A DNA stretch of 64,000 bases, taken from NCBI GenBank assembly GCA_019638515.1, contig JAHBTS010000006.1:32001-96000 (forward strand), written 5' to 3'. The DNA is from Chitinophagales bacterium (GTDB lineage: Bacteria; Bacteroidota; Bacteroidia; Chitinophagales; LD1). Both the position numbers and the translations under genes were made by a program. Shown here in pieces: positions 1-7,916 of the stretch. The notes beneath the pieces are model-generated. The model searched no databases, was not told the DNA's origin, and worked only from the letters and a program-made list of their open reading frames with translations. The stretch's first letter is position 1; each line of letters begins with the position of its first letter.

Positions 1-813
1 GAGTTATACGTAAACTGGAAAGAACAACGCCACCTTTACAACACAGGCGAAGCCCTCAGCAGCATTGCCATGGGGCTTGGCTCTTTGGTTGTAAATATTT
101 TAATGAAAGCCTTGGCATTTGCACTATACACATGGCTCTTTCAATATAGATTGTTTGATATTGGCTGGCACTGGTGGAGTTGGCTGCTTATTCTCTTTGC
201 AGATGATTTTACCTTTTATTGGCACCATAGGCTTAGCCACGAAATACGAATTTTATGGGCAGCACACGTGCAACACCATTCATCGCAATCGCTAAATTTA
301 GCCACTGCATTGCGCCAAAGCTGGACAGAGCTACTCTATAAATATATCTGGTGGTTTTGGTTGCCGCTCGTTGGTTTTCATCCGCTTATGATTTTAATGA
401 TGATGAGCATTTCGCTCATTTACCAATTTTGGCCACACACCGAAATTATACGAAAACTACCCAATTGGTTTGAATGGTTCTTTAATACACCTTCGCACCA
501 CAGAGTACACCATGCCAGCAATGCTAGGTATTTAGATCAAAACCATGCAGGCATTTTAATAATATGGGATAAACTATTCGGCACCTTTTGTCCGGAAAAC
601 GAAAACGATAAACCTATTTATGGCTTAACTACCAATATACATTCTACCAATCCGCTTGTAATTGTGTCGCACGAATACAAAAGTATTTGGAAGGATATAA
701 AACGTGCTCCCACCTTTGCCGATAAATTACGCTATTTATTTATGCCTCCGGGTTGGAGCCACGATGGTCCCGATTTGAGAGCCAAAACACTACGCCAATC
801 TATAAAAAAGTAA
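1..813 (+). CDS. Sterol desaturase / fatty acid hydroxylase family protein, 5' end outside window
   Basis: Integral-membrane di-iron oxygenase of the fatty acid hydroxylase superfamily; these enzymes hydroxylate or desaturate lipid chains or sterols, but the substrate cannot be told here. The frame is open from base 1, and the residues before the ATG at 70 look like the usual family N-terminus, so that ATG is probably internal and the gene is partial. Counting from that ATG, the histidine clusters are H53xxxH57, H66xxH69H70 and H144xxH147H148, the order expected for metal binding. Hydrophobic stretches near residues 8-28, 34-48 and 92-118 fit membrane helices. The TAA at 811-813 coincides exactly with the left boundary of the proposed cassette at 814. 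Confidence 0.9.
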   Translation, partial: ELYVNWKEQRHLYNTGEALSSIAMGLGSLVVNILMKALAFALYTWLFQYRLFDIGWHWWSWLLILFADDFTFYWHHRLSHEIRILWAAHVQHHSSQSLNLATALRQSWTELLYKYIWWFWLPLVGFHPLMILMMMSISLIYQFWPHTEIIRKLPNWFEWFFNTPSHHRVHHASNARYLDQNHAGILIIWDKLFGTFCPENENDKPIYGLTTNIHSTNPLVIVSHEYKSIWKDIKRAPTFADKLRYLFMPPGWSHDGPDLRAKTLRQSIKK

Positions 814-941
814 CTGTTCTAGGCTTGGTGATGTGGCGGGTTTTTAGCACAAAACCCAAACCGAAGAACTACCTTTTAAATATAGCAAAAACTTGCAAAC
901 AAGCACTTCACCCGCCTATTGCCAATACGATGTTGTATGCC
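814..941 (-). repeat. attC-like imperfect palindrome at the 3' end of the helicase gene
   Basis: The outer box GGCATACAAC (minus strand, 941-932) begins 12 bases after the helicase stop codon. The arms TTGGTGATGTGGCGGGT (825-841, plus strand) and the complement of 910-925 match at most positions, with a perfect GGCGGGT/ACCCGCC core and a loop of about 68 nt. A TTGG/CCAA block lies outside the core. Length and arrangement (outer box, spacer, inner box, large loop) resemble an attC site of the long type. An alternative is a simple terminator hairpin, but there is no T run and the outer box also recurs inverted at 3601-3610. Confidence 0.55.
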
Positions 942-953
942 GCTTTTTGTTCA

Positions 954-3545
954 TCATTCTTTGTTTCCCTTCTTGGCATTTTCGCTTCTTGTCAATAGTT
1001 GTAAGTTGTCAAGAACTGTCAAACCGCCATTATGCATTGGTTTGATATGGTCAATTTGAAAGTCCAATTTGTTTTTGCTTTTATAGTTTTTGGTCGCACT
1101 AAAATAAAAGCCGTCTTGGTCGGTGAACTTTTTATAAACTTGGTCTGAAAGCCATTTGCCGTATTCAGGATTTGTTTCTTTGATTTCATAAAGATTAAGT
1201 TTTTCTAATTCTCTCAATTCTTTTTCGTCTTTTGGAACAACCGATTTTCTTGCGTAAAGTTCTGGGTGCAAGAATTTTGTTTTGGCTAAATTGACTTCTC
1301 GTAAAAAGCTCTTTTTGTCAAAGTTGAAAAATGTCTCCCAAGCAATTTCATTACTTTCCCAAGTTTGGTTTATCATTTCTGCTTGTGCTCTTTCGCCCAA
1401 GTCTTTCTCAATAATTTCCCTTGCAATTTCGTCAATGTTGTATTTTTCTCTCTCTTTCAGTTCAATGAATGGTGGTGTTTGGTCTTGAATGGCATAATAC
1501 TGCAAAATGTCTTTAATGTCTTGAACGTGATACGCAGGATATTTCAAACAACCGTTAAAAAATTCATCTTCAATTATGCTTGCGTATTTATCCAATTCTG
1601 CTTCAGTCAAAAAATCCTTTTTGTCTAACTTATATTCTGCAAAAATTGCTGGCAAACTGTTTACAAAGTCATTGTATGATTGCTGAATGTTATCATACAC
1701 CAATACTTCGCAATGTCTTTCCACTGGTTCATTTTCTGTTTCTTTCAAAAACTTGAATTGATAAATGCCGATTGGAAAACGTTCAATGAAATCCAATTTT
1801 TCAAGTTCTTCTCTTATTTGCGGTTCAATGATTTGATTATTGAGAATGGCAAATTCTTCCAACTTATTGATAGCAACAAGACGAATGATTTGTTTTTTGA
1901 CTTCAGCGGTTTTATCTTCAAAGTCAATGTTATCTTCAATGAACAGTTTTTCAGGATTAACCCACGAAATTTTGTTTTGCCATTCGTCAATAAAGCTGAC
2001 AATGTAAGCGTCTTTTGTGCCGCCTGCTTTTGGTCCACGCAAACCACGTCCAATCATTTGTGTCATTAAAATGCTTGAAATGGTTGGTCGTGCCAAGAAA
2101 ATAGATTGCACATTCGGAACGTCAGTTCCTTCGGTTAAAATATTTACATTGATTAAAACTTCCAATTCACCTTTGCGGAATTGTTCAATTTTGTTTTTGT
2201 TGTCTTTGCTTGAAAGCGTTACGCCTGTGGCAATGTCTTTTATTGAAGAAAGAACATAATCCGATTTTACACCTGCTTCACGGAACAATGCGTTTAATGC
2301 AATGGCATTGTCCACATTTAATGCAAACACAATAGTTTGCTTGTATTTTGCCTTTTGAGTAATGTAACGATTTATGATTGTCAAGTTTCTTTCTTTATTG
2401 GTAGCGATTGATTTTGAAATGTTTTCGCCCAAAATTGTGTTGAAGTCGCCAAATTTTGAATTGAGTTCGTTGATTTGTTCATCGGTCAAATCAAACTGCT
2501 CAATAATGTTTTGTCCTGTTGTTACTTCTTCAAAATGCGGTTCGGATAAAATTCCCAAACGGATTAAAGTCCGTAAATCTATTTTGTAAATAATGTCGTC
2601 TGGAAAAACTTTTTTCAGCAAACCTTGTTCATCTTCCGCAGTTCTGAAAGGTGTTGCGGTCAAACCTAACATTCTGAATTGTGATACTTTTTCTTTTAGG
2701 TTTGAAATGAGTTTGCGATACGTTTTTGCTGTGGCGTGGTGGGCTTCGTCCACCACCAAAAATATTTCGTCAGTGTTGTTCTTAATCCAATTTTTATACA
2801 AATGGTCAAAACCTGCGTTCAAACTGTCTTTACTTGAAATAATGATGTCGTCCGTTTGTTTAATGTGAACAGGTTTGTCGTGAATGCCTGAAATAATACG
2901 ATAACTGAAACTTTGTTTGTTCGCAAAAATGTCTTTGAAAGCCAATTTTTCGGCAAACGTTTTTTGTGCTTGTTCCAACAATTCGTGTCTGTGAGCAACC
3001 CAAAGCACTTTTTTGTTTTTGTCAAGAATGTTTTTTGAAATCCAATGAGCGGCAGTTAAGGTTTTTCCACCACCGGTTGGTAAAACTAAAAGCCCTGCAA
3101 ATGGATTTTTGTTTGACTTGATAATCTCTTTTTGCAGATTGTAAAATGCTTCTTCTTGATGTGGATAAGGTTCAATGCCACTTTCAGACTGTTCAATGGT
3201 TATAGTTCCTGCGTGTTTGAATTTTACTTTTGTAGAAGTTGAATTATTGTTTGAAACTTCTTGATGGTTGACGGTTGATTTGGAAATGTCAGACAAGCGA
3301 AAAGTAATTGTTTCTCCTTTGCGAAATTGTTCTAATTTTTTTACAGGTTCTTTTCCTGCCCAAAGTGTTACATTGTGATTTTTGAATTGTCGGTCAAACT
3401 TTGCAAGAATGTCAAACTTCCGCCTATAAGTCATACCAATTCTGTCAAAAAAAGTATCGTATCTTCTATAAGTCAGGTTGAATTGGTTTTTGTTAATGTC
3501 GCTCAGAATCTCTGCAACAATTTGTCTGATTTCTTTTAGCTCCAT
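954..3545 (-). CDS. SF2 DEAD/DEAH-box helicase with C-terminal HNH endonuclease domain
   Basis: An 863-residue protein. Residues 1-120 form an N-terminal region I do not recognise. The helicase core follows: YPHQ near 127, Walker A LPTGGGKT (155-162), DEAH (266-269), motif III LTATPFR (295-301), NILTEGTDVP (468-477) and motif VI QMIGRGLRG (496-504). A linker of about 300 residues leads to an HNH nuclease at the very C-terminus (D832, H833, N847, N856). ATP-driven DNA translocation joined to an HNH nuclease suggests DNA restriction or anti-phage defence, but I cannot match it to a named system and no partner gene is adjacent. By eye it uses GAC for aspartate more than its neighbours, consistent with acquisition. 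It is the only gene of the proposed cassette. Confidence 0.9.
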   Translation of the reverse strand: MELKEIRQIVAEILSDINKNQFNLTYRRYDTFFDRIGMTYRRKFDILAKFDRQFKNHNVTLWAGKEPVKKLEQFRKGETITFRLSDISKSTVNHQEVSNNNSTSTKVKFKHAGTITIEQSESGIEPYPHQEEAFYNLQKEIIKSNKNPFAGLLVLPTGGGKTLTAAHWISKNILDKNKKVLWVAHRHELLEQAQKTFAEKLAFKDIFANKQSFSYRIISGIHDKPVHIKQTDDIIISSKDSLNAGFDHLYKNWIKNNTDEIFLVVDEAHHATAKTYRKLISNLKEKVSQFRMLGLTATPFRTAEDEQGLLKKVFPDDIIYKIDLRTLIRLGILSEPHFEEVTTGQNIIEQFDLTDEQINELNSKFGDFNTILGENISKSIATNKERNLTIINRYITQKAKYKQTIVFALNVDNAIALNALFREAGVKSDYVLSSIKDIATGVTLSSKDNKNKIEQFRKGELEVLINVNILTEGTDVPNVQSIFLARPTISSILMTQMIGRGLRGPKAGGTKDAYIVSFIDEWQNKISWVNPEKLFIEDNIDFEDKTAEVKKQIIRLVAINKLEEFAILNNQIIEPQIREELEKLDFIERFPIGIYQFKFLKETENEPVERHCEVLVYDNIQQSYNDFVNSLPAIFAEYKLDKKDFLTEAELDKYASIIEDEFFNGCLKYPAYHVQDIKDILQYYAIQDQTPPFIELKEREKYNIDEIAREIIEKDLGERAQAEMINQTWESNEIAWETFFNFDKKSFLREVNLAKTKFLHPELYARKSVVPKDEKELRELEKLNLYEIKETNPEYGKWLSDQVYKKFTDQDGFYFSATKNYKSKNKLDFQIDHIKPMHNGGLTVLDNLQLLTRSENAKKGNKE

Positions 3546-3609
3546 ATTTATTCGTCTGTCTGCTTGTATATGTTGAATTTAGCACAGTCGTCCGTAAAAT
3601 GGCATACAA

Positions 3610-4614
3610 CTATCGAGCAATTGCAACCCGTACTATTTTAGATTGGCTGCCACTACTTATTTTCAATAAATAAACGCCATCTGCCAATTCCTGTACCGAC
3701 AATTTTTCGCTTACAGAAAGCGCAGCAACTTCTTTTAATAAACTGCCACTTAAATCAAAAACCTGAATAGTTGCCTGCTCCGGCATGTTTTCAATTTGAA
3801 TAAAATCTACAGCAGGATTTGGAAACACCTTTATCATAGAAAAATAATTTTCGATTATACCACTTGGCTGTAAATCATCATCGCGAATAGTGAGTGTAAA
3901 GCCCCTTACATTCAATATTGCATTATTAGTAGCATCGTATAAAGTAAAATTGGCTTCGCGCATTGCTTCCACTACTGTATCGTTTAAAATAACTACCGGA
4001 ATTAAAGCCGTATCGCGCGCTAATGCAGCAATAGAAATGGTAGTATCATTAAATAAAAAGTGCTTCCCTTTTACGGCATTGCCCATATCTAACTTTACTT
4101 TGGCAGTAGTTACGCTATCTGATATTCCATTAGTAGCAACACGAATAAAAATGGTGGTATCGTTTTCTACCACAGTTCTCCCCGCCCCCACAAAAGAAAT
4201 TTTAAAAGAATCGTCATTTAAAATTTCCGACACCATAGTTGTATCTGCAGTAATAAATGAAGTGTCTTCGATATTTATTATTGTAAATACGGCCTTCTTA
4301 CCCGGATCGTAATCTTCATTATCGTAAATATCAAACTTAAATGTATCGCGCTGAAAGCCCGGAGGTACCACAATAGGTTTATTGCTAAAGAAAAAATCTT
4401 CGAATGCCACCACATTGGTTTGGCTTTGGTTTAGCACCACAAAAGCATTAAAAGTATCTGCCGTAGTATTGTTGCACTCCACATAAATATAACCGTAAGG
4501 CGAAGATTCATAAACAGAATCTACACTTTTACTAAAACGTACATAATTTTGTGCCTGCGCACTTATTGCCAATCCAATAAAGAGAAGTATAAAAGAAATT
4601 GCACGATTAAACAT
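3610..4614 (-). CDS. Secreted Calx-beta-like protein with T9SS C-terminal sorting domain
   Basis: The start at 4614 gives a clean signal peptide (MFNRAISFILLFIGLAISAQ), so a longer reading from 4707 is not used; the product is 334 residues. The middle holds two repeats with the Calx-beta pattern (YVRFSKS opening, PGFQRDTFKFDIYDNEDYDPGK, later FTLTIRDDD), a calcium-binding beta-sandwich common in surface proteins. The last 75 residues (VFPNPAVDFIQI, then DGVYLLKI and a basic tail) are a type A T9SS sorting domain, so export by the type IX system to the surface or medium is expected. Its TAG stop (3612-3610) forms the right boundary of the proposed cassette. Confidence 0.85.
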   Translation of the reverse strand: MFNRAISFILLFIGLAISAQAQNYVRFSKSVDSVYESSPYGYIYVECNNTTADTFNAFVVLNQSQTNVVAFEDFFFSNKPIVVPPGFQRDTFKFDIYDNEDYDPGKKAVFTIINIEDTSFITADTTMVSEILNDDSFKISFVGAGRTVVENDTTIFIRVATNGISDSVTTAKVKLDMGNAVKGKHFLFNDTTISIAALARDTALIPVVILNDTVVEAMREANFTLYDATNNAILNVRGFTLTIRDDDLQPSGIIENYFSMIKVFPNPAVDFIQIENMPEQATIQVFDLSGSLLKEVAALSVSEKLSVQELADGVYLLKISSGSQSKIVRVAIAR

Positions 4615-4727
4615 TTTGTAAAACTGCAATTTTCTTGCAATGCTGCAAACCTTCATTTTGTACATCACTAACTTTTTGTTAGAAAAATGAGTTTGCTTTT
4701 CGCACAAATTAAAATACGTTTATCGCA

Positions 4728-5315
4728 ATGAGTAAGAATATTTGGAGCTACGAGAACGAAAAAGGGAAGATATTGGCACCCGGCAAATTGTTGCTGTCTG
4801 AGCCTTTTATGTTAGATGAAAATTTCAGCCGAACCGTGGTGCTTATTTGTGAGCATGATTTAGAAAACGGCACTATGGGTTTAATACTAAACAAGCCTGT
4901 AAAAATACAACTGAATGAAGTGGTACCATCATTGCCGCCTTTTGCAGGTAAGGTTTACTTAGGCGGTCCTGTGGGAACCGATACCATGCAATTCCTGCAT
5001 CGCTTGGGCGAAAAAATAGAAGGCAGTGTAGAGTTGGCTGATGGACTTTTTTGGGGAGGCAACTTTGAACAAATAAAATTGCTGATAGAAAATAATAATG
5101 TACAGTCCGATGATATTGCTTTTTACATTGGCTATTCTGGATGGGGAGCCGAGCAATTACAGGTAGAGTTAGAGAGCAATTCGTGGATAATTTCGCAGGT
5201 AGAGGCTCCTAATGTTTTTCAATATAAAGAAACTATTTGGCGCGATGTATTGCGAAACATGGGTGGTATTTATGAAACTATGGCAGGCTATCCAGAAAAT
5301 CCTATTTTAAACTAA
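4728..5315 (+). CDS. YqgE/AlgH family protein (UPF0301)
   Basis: A 195-residue cytoplasmic protein of the YqgE/AlgH family. The opening GKLLLSEPFMLDENFSRTVV, the GTMGLILNKP segment and the GGPVGTD segment are the conserved family blocks, and the length is normal. AlgH was named from alginate regulation in Pseudomonas; its biochemical activity is not established and no function is claimed here. It is the first gene of a tight rightward run: the DUF4105 gene starts two bases after its stop codon, and the esterase gene overlaps that one. It diverges from the Calx-beta gene across 113 bp in which I see no convincing promoter. Confidence 0.92.
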   Translation: MSKNIWSYENEKGKILAPGKLLLSEPFMLDENFSRTVVLICEHDLENGTMGLILNKPVKIQLNEVVPSLPPFAGKVYLGGPVGTDTMQFLHRLGEKIEGSVELADGLFWGGNFEQIKLLIENNNVQSDDIAFYIGYSGWGAEQLQVELESNSWIISQVEAPNVFQYKETIWRDVLRNMGGIYETMAGYPENPILN

Positions 5316-5316
5316 C

Positions 5317-6546
5317 ATGAAGCAAATAGAGAAACGCAGTTTAGATGCTACCTTGCGGCAGACAATGCTTTCGGTATTGGCTATTATCTTGTTTTTAACT
5401 CAACCTGCGCGGGCAATACAACTTTCAGACTCTTCACAAATTTCGCTTCTTACGGTAGCGCCCGGTAGTGAACTTTACTCTGCATTTGGGCATAGTGGCA
5501 TTCGTATCCACGACTTTAAACAAGATATTGATATTGTTTTTAACTATGGAACATTTGATTTTAATCAACCCAATTTCTATGTAAACTTTGTAAGAGGACG
5601 CTTGCTATACATGCTGGATGTAGGCTCTTTCAGCGATTTTATGCAAATGTATGAATACGAAGAAAGAAGTGTAACCGAAGATGTATTAAACTTAACGAAC
5701 GAAGAGAAACAGCACATTTTCCTCTTTCTTGTAGATAATGCTCAACCTGCCAATCGCAACTACCGATATGAATTTTTCTTTGACAATTGCGCTACCAGAA
5801 TTCGCGATGTTTTTGAACAAGAACTTAAACAGAAAATCCACTTTAACTATGCCGGGTTCGATAGCACAAAAAGCTTGCGCCAAATGCTCGATTTATATGT
5901 TTCCAACAGCCCTTGGGTGCAATTGGGTTTCTACCTTATCTTGGGATTGCCCTGCGATGTAAACGCCACACCACGAATACAGGCCTTCTTACCTGATTTT
6001 CTACAAAAAACATTTAAACAAGCAGTCTTAAATAACGGCAGCAACTCCTCGCCATTGGTGCGCCAATCGCATGTATTATTGCAGTATCCTCCTGCGGCTG
6101 CACCCGATTCATTATTCACTCCGGTGTTTTGCATATTGCTTCTACTTACCACAGCAATAGTGCTTTCTGCAATAGAATATAGATTAAAAAAATCTGCTAC
6201 CATCTTCGACTTTCTTTTGTTCTTCTCTGCCGGATTATTGGGAGTATTTTTCTTATGTATGTGGGCATTCACAGAGCATTATTCAGTACCCAAAAATTTA
6301 AATGTATTATGGGCAATGCCGTTATTCTTACCACTTTCCTTTTTACTCTTCTCTAAAAAGATGGCAACCTTCAATACTAAATGGCTCCACATAAGTGCAG
6401 TGTGGCTGCTTGGTTTGTTGATACTGCATTTTGTTTTACCACAACCTTTTCATATTGCAGTTATATTGCTAATTGTTGTGCTAGCATACCGTGCATGGTT
6501 TAGTGCTTACTTACTACAAAAAAAAATAAGCAATGAAACAACATGA
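5317..6546 (+). CDS. DUF4105 (Lnb-type periplasmic domain) membrane protein
   Basis: A 409-residue protein. A hydrophobic segment near residues 15-33 fits a signal peptide or anchor. Residues 40 to about 200 carry the DUF4105 pattern: LLTVAPGSELYSAFGHSGIRI, then FNYGTFDF, FVRGRLLYML and FFFDNCATRIRDV, with the conserved His and Cys of a presumed papain-like fold. The C-terminal 140 residues contain about four transmembrane helices. The domain faces the periplasm in known members; its substrate is unknown. The gene starts two bases after the AlgH-family stop and its end overlaps the esterase start by 14 bp, so the three are probably co-transcribed. Confidence 0.88.
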   Translation: MKQIEKRSLDATLRQTMLSVLAIILFLTQPARAIQLSDSSQISLLTVAPGSELYSAFGHSGIRIHDFKQDIDIVFNYGTFDFNQPNFYVNFVRGRLLYMLDVGSFSDFMQMYEYEERSVTEDVLNLTNEEKQHIFLFLVDNAQPANRNYRYEFFFDNCATRIRDVFEQELKQKIHFNYAGFDSTKSLRQMLDLYVSNSPWVQLGFYLILGLPCDVNATPRIQAFLPDFLQKTFKQAVLNNGSNSSPLVRQSHVLLQYPPAAAPDSLFTPVFCILLLLTTAIVLSAIEYRLKKSATIFDFLLFFSAGLLGVFFLCMWAFTEHYSVPKNLNVLWAMPLFLPLSFLLFSKKMATFNTKWLHISAVWLLGLLILHFVLPQPFHIAVILLIVVLAYRAWFSAYLLQKKISNETT

Positions 6547-7165
6547 ATTGAATACACAACGTACTGCACGCTATTTCACATTAGGTTCTTTAAACGAAAA
6601 CACTAAAGAGGTTTGGATTGTATTGCACGGATTTGCACAACTTGCTGCAACCTTTCTCCAACACTTTGAACCATTTGCCAGCAATGATAAATTTATAGTA
6701 GCACCGGAAGCATTGAATAGATTCTATACAAAAGGCTACAGTGGAAATGTTGGCGCCACTTGGATGACAAAAGAAGCGCGCGAACACGATATACAAGACA
6801 ACCATCATTATCTTAATACGCTTGTAAAGCAACTTAATATCAATCGCACTACTACCAAAGTAATTGTGCTTGGTTTTTCGCAAGGTGTGGCAACACTTAC
6901 GCGCTGGCTTCACCTTTCTAATTTTGCACCCGATTGCCTAGTTATGTATGCCGGAGAATTGGCATACGAGCTAAAAACTAAACCGCTACCTGCTTTTTTG
7001 CACCACACCAAATGTTACTTTATTTATGGCACTAAAGACCCATTACTACCCGCATTTGCTCCCAACACCCTCCATGATGTATTTGGTGAAATAAATCTAC
7101 ACCTTATTGAATTTGATGGCGCACATGAAATCAATTGCCAAGCACTGCAACAAATAGTTGTATAA
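6533..7165 (+). CDS. Alpha/beta hydrolase, phospholipase/carboxylesterase type
   Basis: A 210-residue cytoplasmic serine hydrolase. The nucleophile elbow GFSQG places Ser116; Asp169 (YGTKDP) and His198 (FDGAHEI) complete the triad, and LHGF near residue 31 supplies the oxyanion region. The layout matches the small carboxylesterase/acyl-protein thioesterase group, so a short-chain ester or thioester substrate is likely, but no specific substrate is evident. The start overlaps the DUF4105 gene by 14 bp, which suggests translational coupling. Its stop is one base from the stop of the convergent T9SS protein gene. Confidence 0.88.
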   Translation: MKQHELNTQRTARYFTLGSLNENTKEVWIVLHGFAQLAATFLQHFEPFASNDKFIVAPEALNRFYTKGYSGNVGATWMTKEAREHDIQDNHHYLNTLVKQLNINRTTTKVIVLGFSQGVATLTRWLHLSNFAPDCLVMYAGELAYELKTKPLPAFLHHTKCYFIYGTKDPLLPAFAPNTLHDVFGEINLHLIEFDGAHEINCQALQQIVV

Positions 7166-7166
7166 A

Positions 7167-7814
7167 CTATTGCACCCACCATTTTAATACTTGGTATTTT
7201 CCCTGCTCATCCTCTACTTGTACTATATACATTCCTTTAGTTACATGTTCTAATCCGAGTGGAATAGCAGGATAGTTTATTGTAGAAGCTATACGCCCCG
7301 CCAAATCAAATATTCTTACCCGTTTAACAGCAGAAATACACTCCATACATTGCAGAATATTGCTTGAAATAAAATATGGATGCTGCACTTCCTCCACATC
7401 GTTCATACCATTCACTACATCCTTTACAAGAATAAAATCGGCAACTTCATTCCCTGCTTTACCATCAAAAATTGGCCATACCACTACCACTTCAGGCCCC
7501 GTTTTGAAATAAGCAGGTTTTACATCTATTTGAATTACTTTTTGCACAGAACTGCCGGGTGCAATCTGCAAAATACCCAATGAAACACTATCGTAGTTTA
7601 CAGTATTAGAACCTTTAAAGCCAATATATGTACTACCTGCAAATACTACTGAATCGGTATTTAAAACTTCGATAGAATAACTGATAGAATCGCCATACTT
7701 TACCCTAAACGGAGGTTGCGATGTAAGCGGATCTATGGAAATCTGCAAATTAACTTGTGCGCAAAGCACCATCACGGCAGAATAAGCAAGTGTACTAAGT
7801 ATGAACTTTTTCAT
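7167..7814 (-). CDS. Small secreted protein with T9SS sorting domain
   Basis: A 215-residue protein with a signal peptide (MKKFILSTLAYSAVMVLCAQ). Residues 21-130 look like a single beta-sandwich (SYSIEVLNTDSVVF, then QIDVKPAYFKTG), of the sort that handles cell-surface adhesion or binding, but no named domain is recognised. The final 70 residues have the T9SS type A pattern (VRIFDLAGRIAS, then KGMYIVQVEDEQGKYQVLKW). The Cys pair in LQCMECIS near residue 155 could form a disulfide. It is transcribed alone and ends one base from the esterase gene. Confidence 0.75.
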   Translation of the reverse strand: MKKFILSTLAYSAVMVLCAQVNLQISIDPLTSQPPFRVKYGDSISYSIEVLNTDSVVFAGSTYIGFKGSNTVNYDSVSLGILQIAPGSSVQKVIQIDVKPAYFKTGPEVVVVWPIFDGKAGNEVADFILVKDVVNGMNDVEEVQHPYFISSNILQCMECISAVKRVRIFDLAGRIASTINYPAIPLGLEHVTKGMYIVQVEDEQGKYQVLKWWVQ

Positions 7815-7916
7815 GGCAGTAATTCCATTTTAAAATTAAAGTACCCTAAAGCTACCATATAGTTGCAATAAGCATATAAGGAATTTTAAGTAATCTTACC
7901 AATTCAAAGCTAAAAA

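Larger units (their letters stand above)
814..3609 (-). mobile_element. Candidate solo integron-like gene cassette carrying a helicase-HNH gene
   Basis: On the minus strand the segment starts with TTGTATGCC, preceded by a host G (position 3610), has a 64-nt leader, one ORF filling most of its length, and ends with GGCATACAAC and a long imperfect hairpin whose last base is a G (position 814) followed by host TT. Joining the ends recreates GTTGTATGCC, the exact 10-bp complement of GGCATACAAC, as integron R' and R'' boxes would pair. Both boxes differ from the classical GTTRRRY/RYYYAAC consensus at one position. Removing the segment leaves the TAA of the upstream gene directly against the stop of the convergent Calx-beta gene; tight convergent junctions are usual in this window. 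No integrase is present and the 2.8-kb size is large for a cassette, so the assignment is an inference. Confidence 0.6.

Noticed and set aside
753..998. Open frame of 81 codons overlapping the desaturase end and helicase end
   Set aside because: It overlaps two genes, lies across the attC-like hairpin, and has no start context or recognisable product.
1282..3025. Several plus-strand open frames opposite the helicase gene
   Set aside because: They are shadows of the AT-rich antisense strand, mutually overlapping, without domains.
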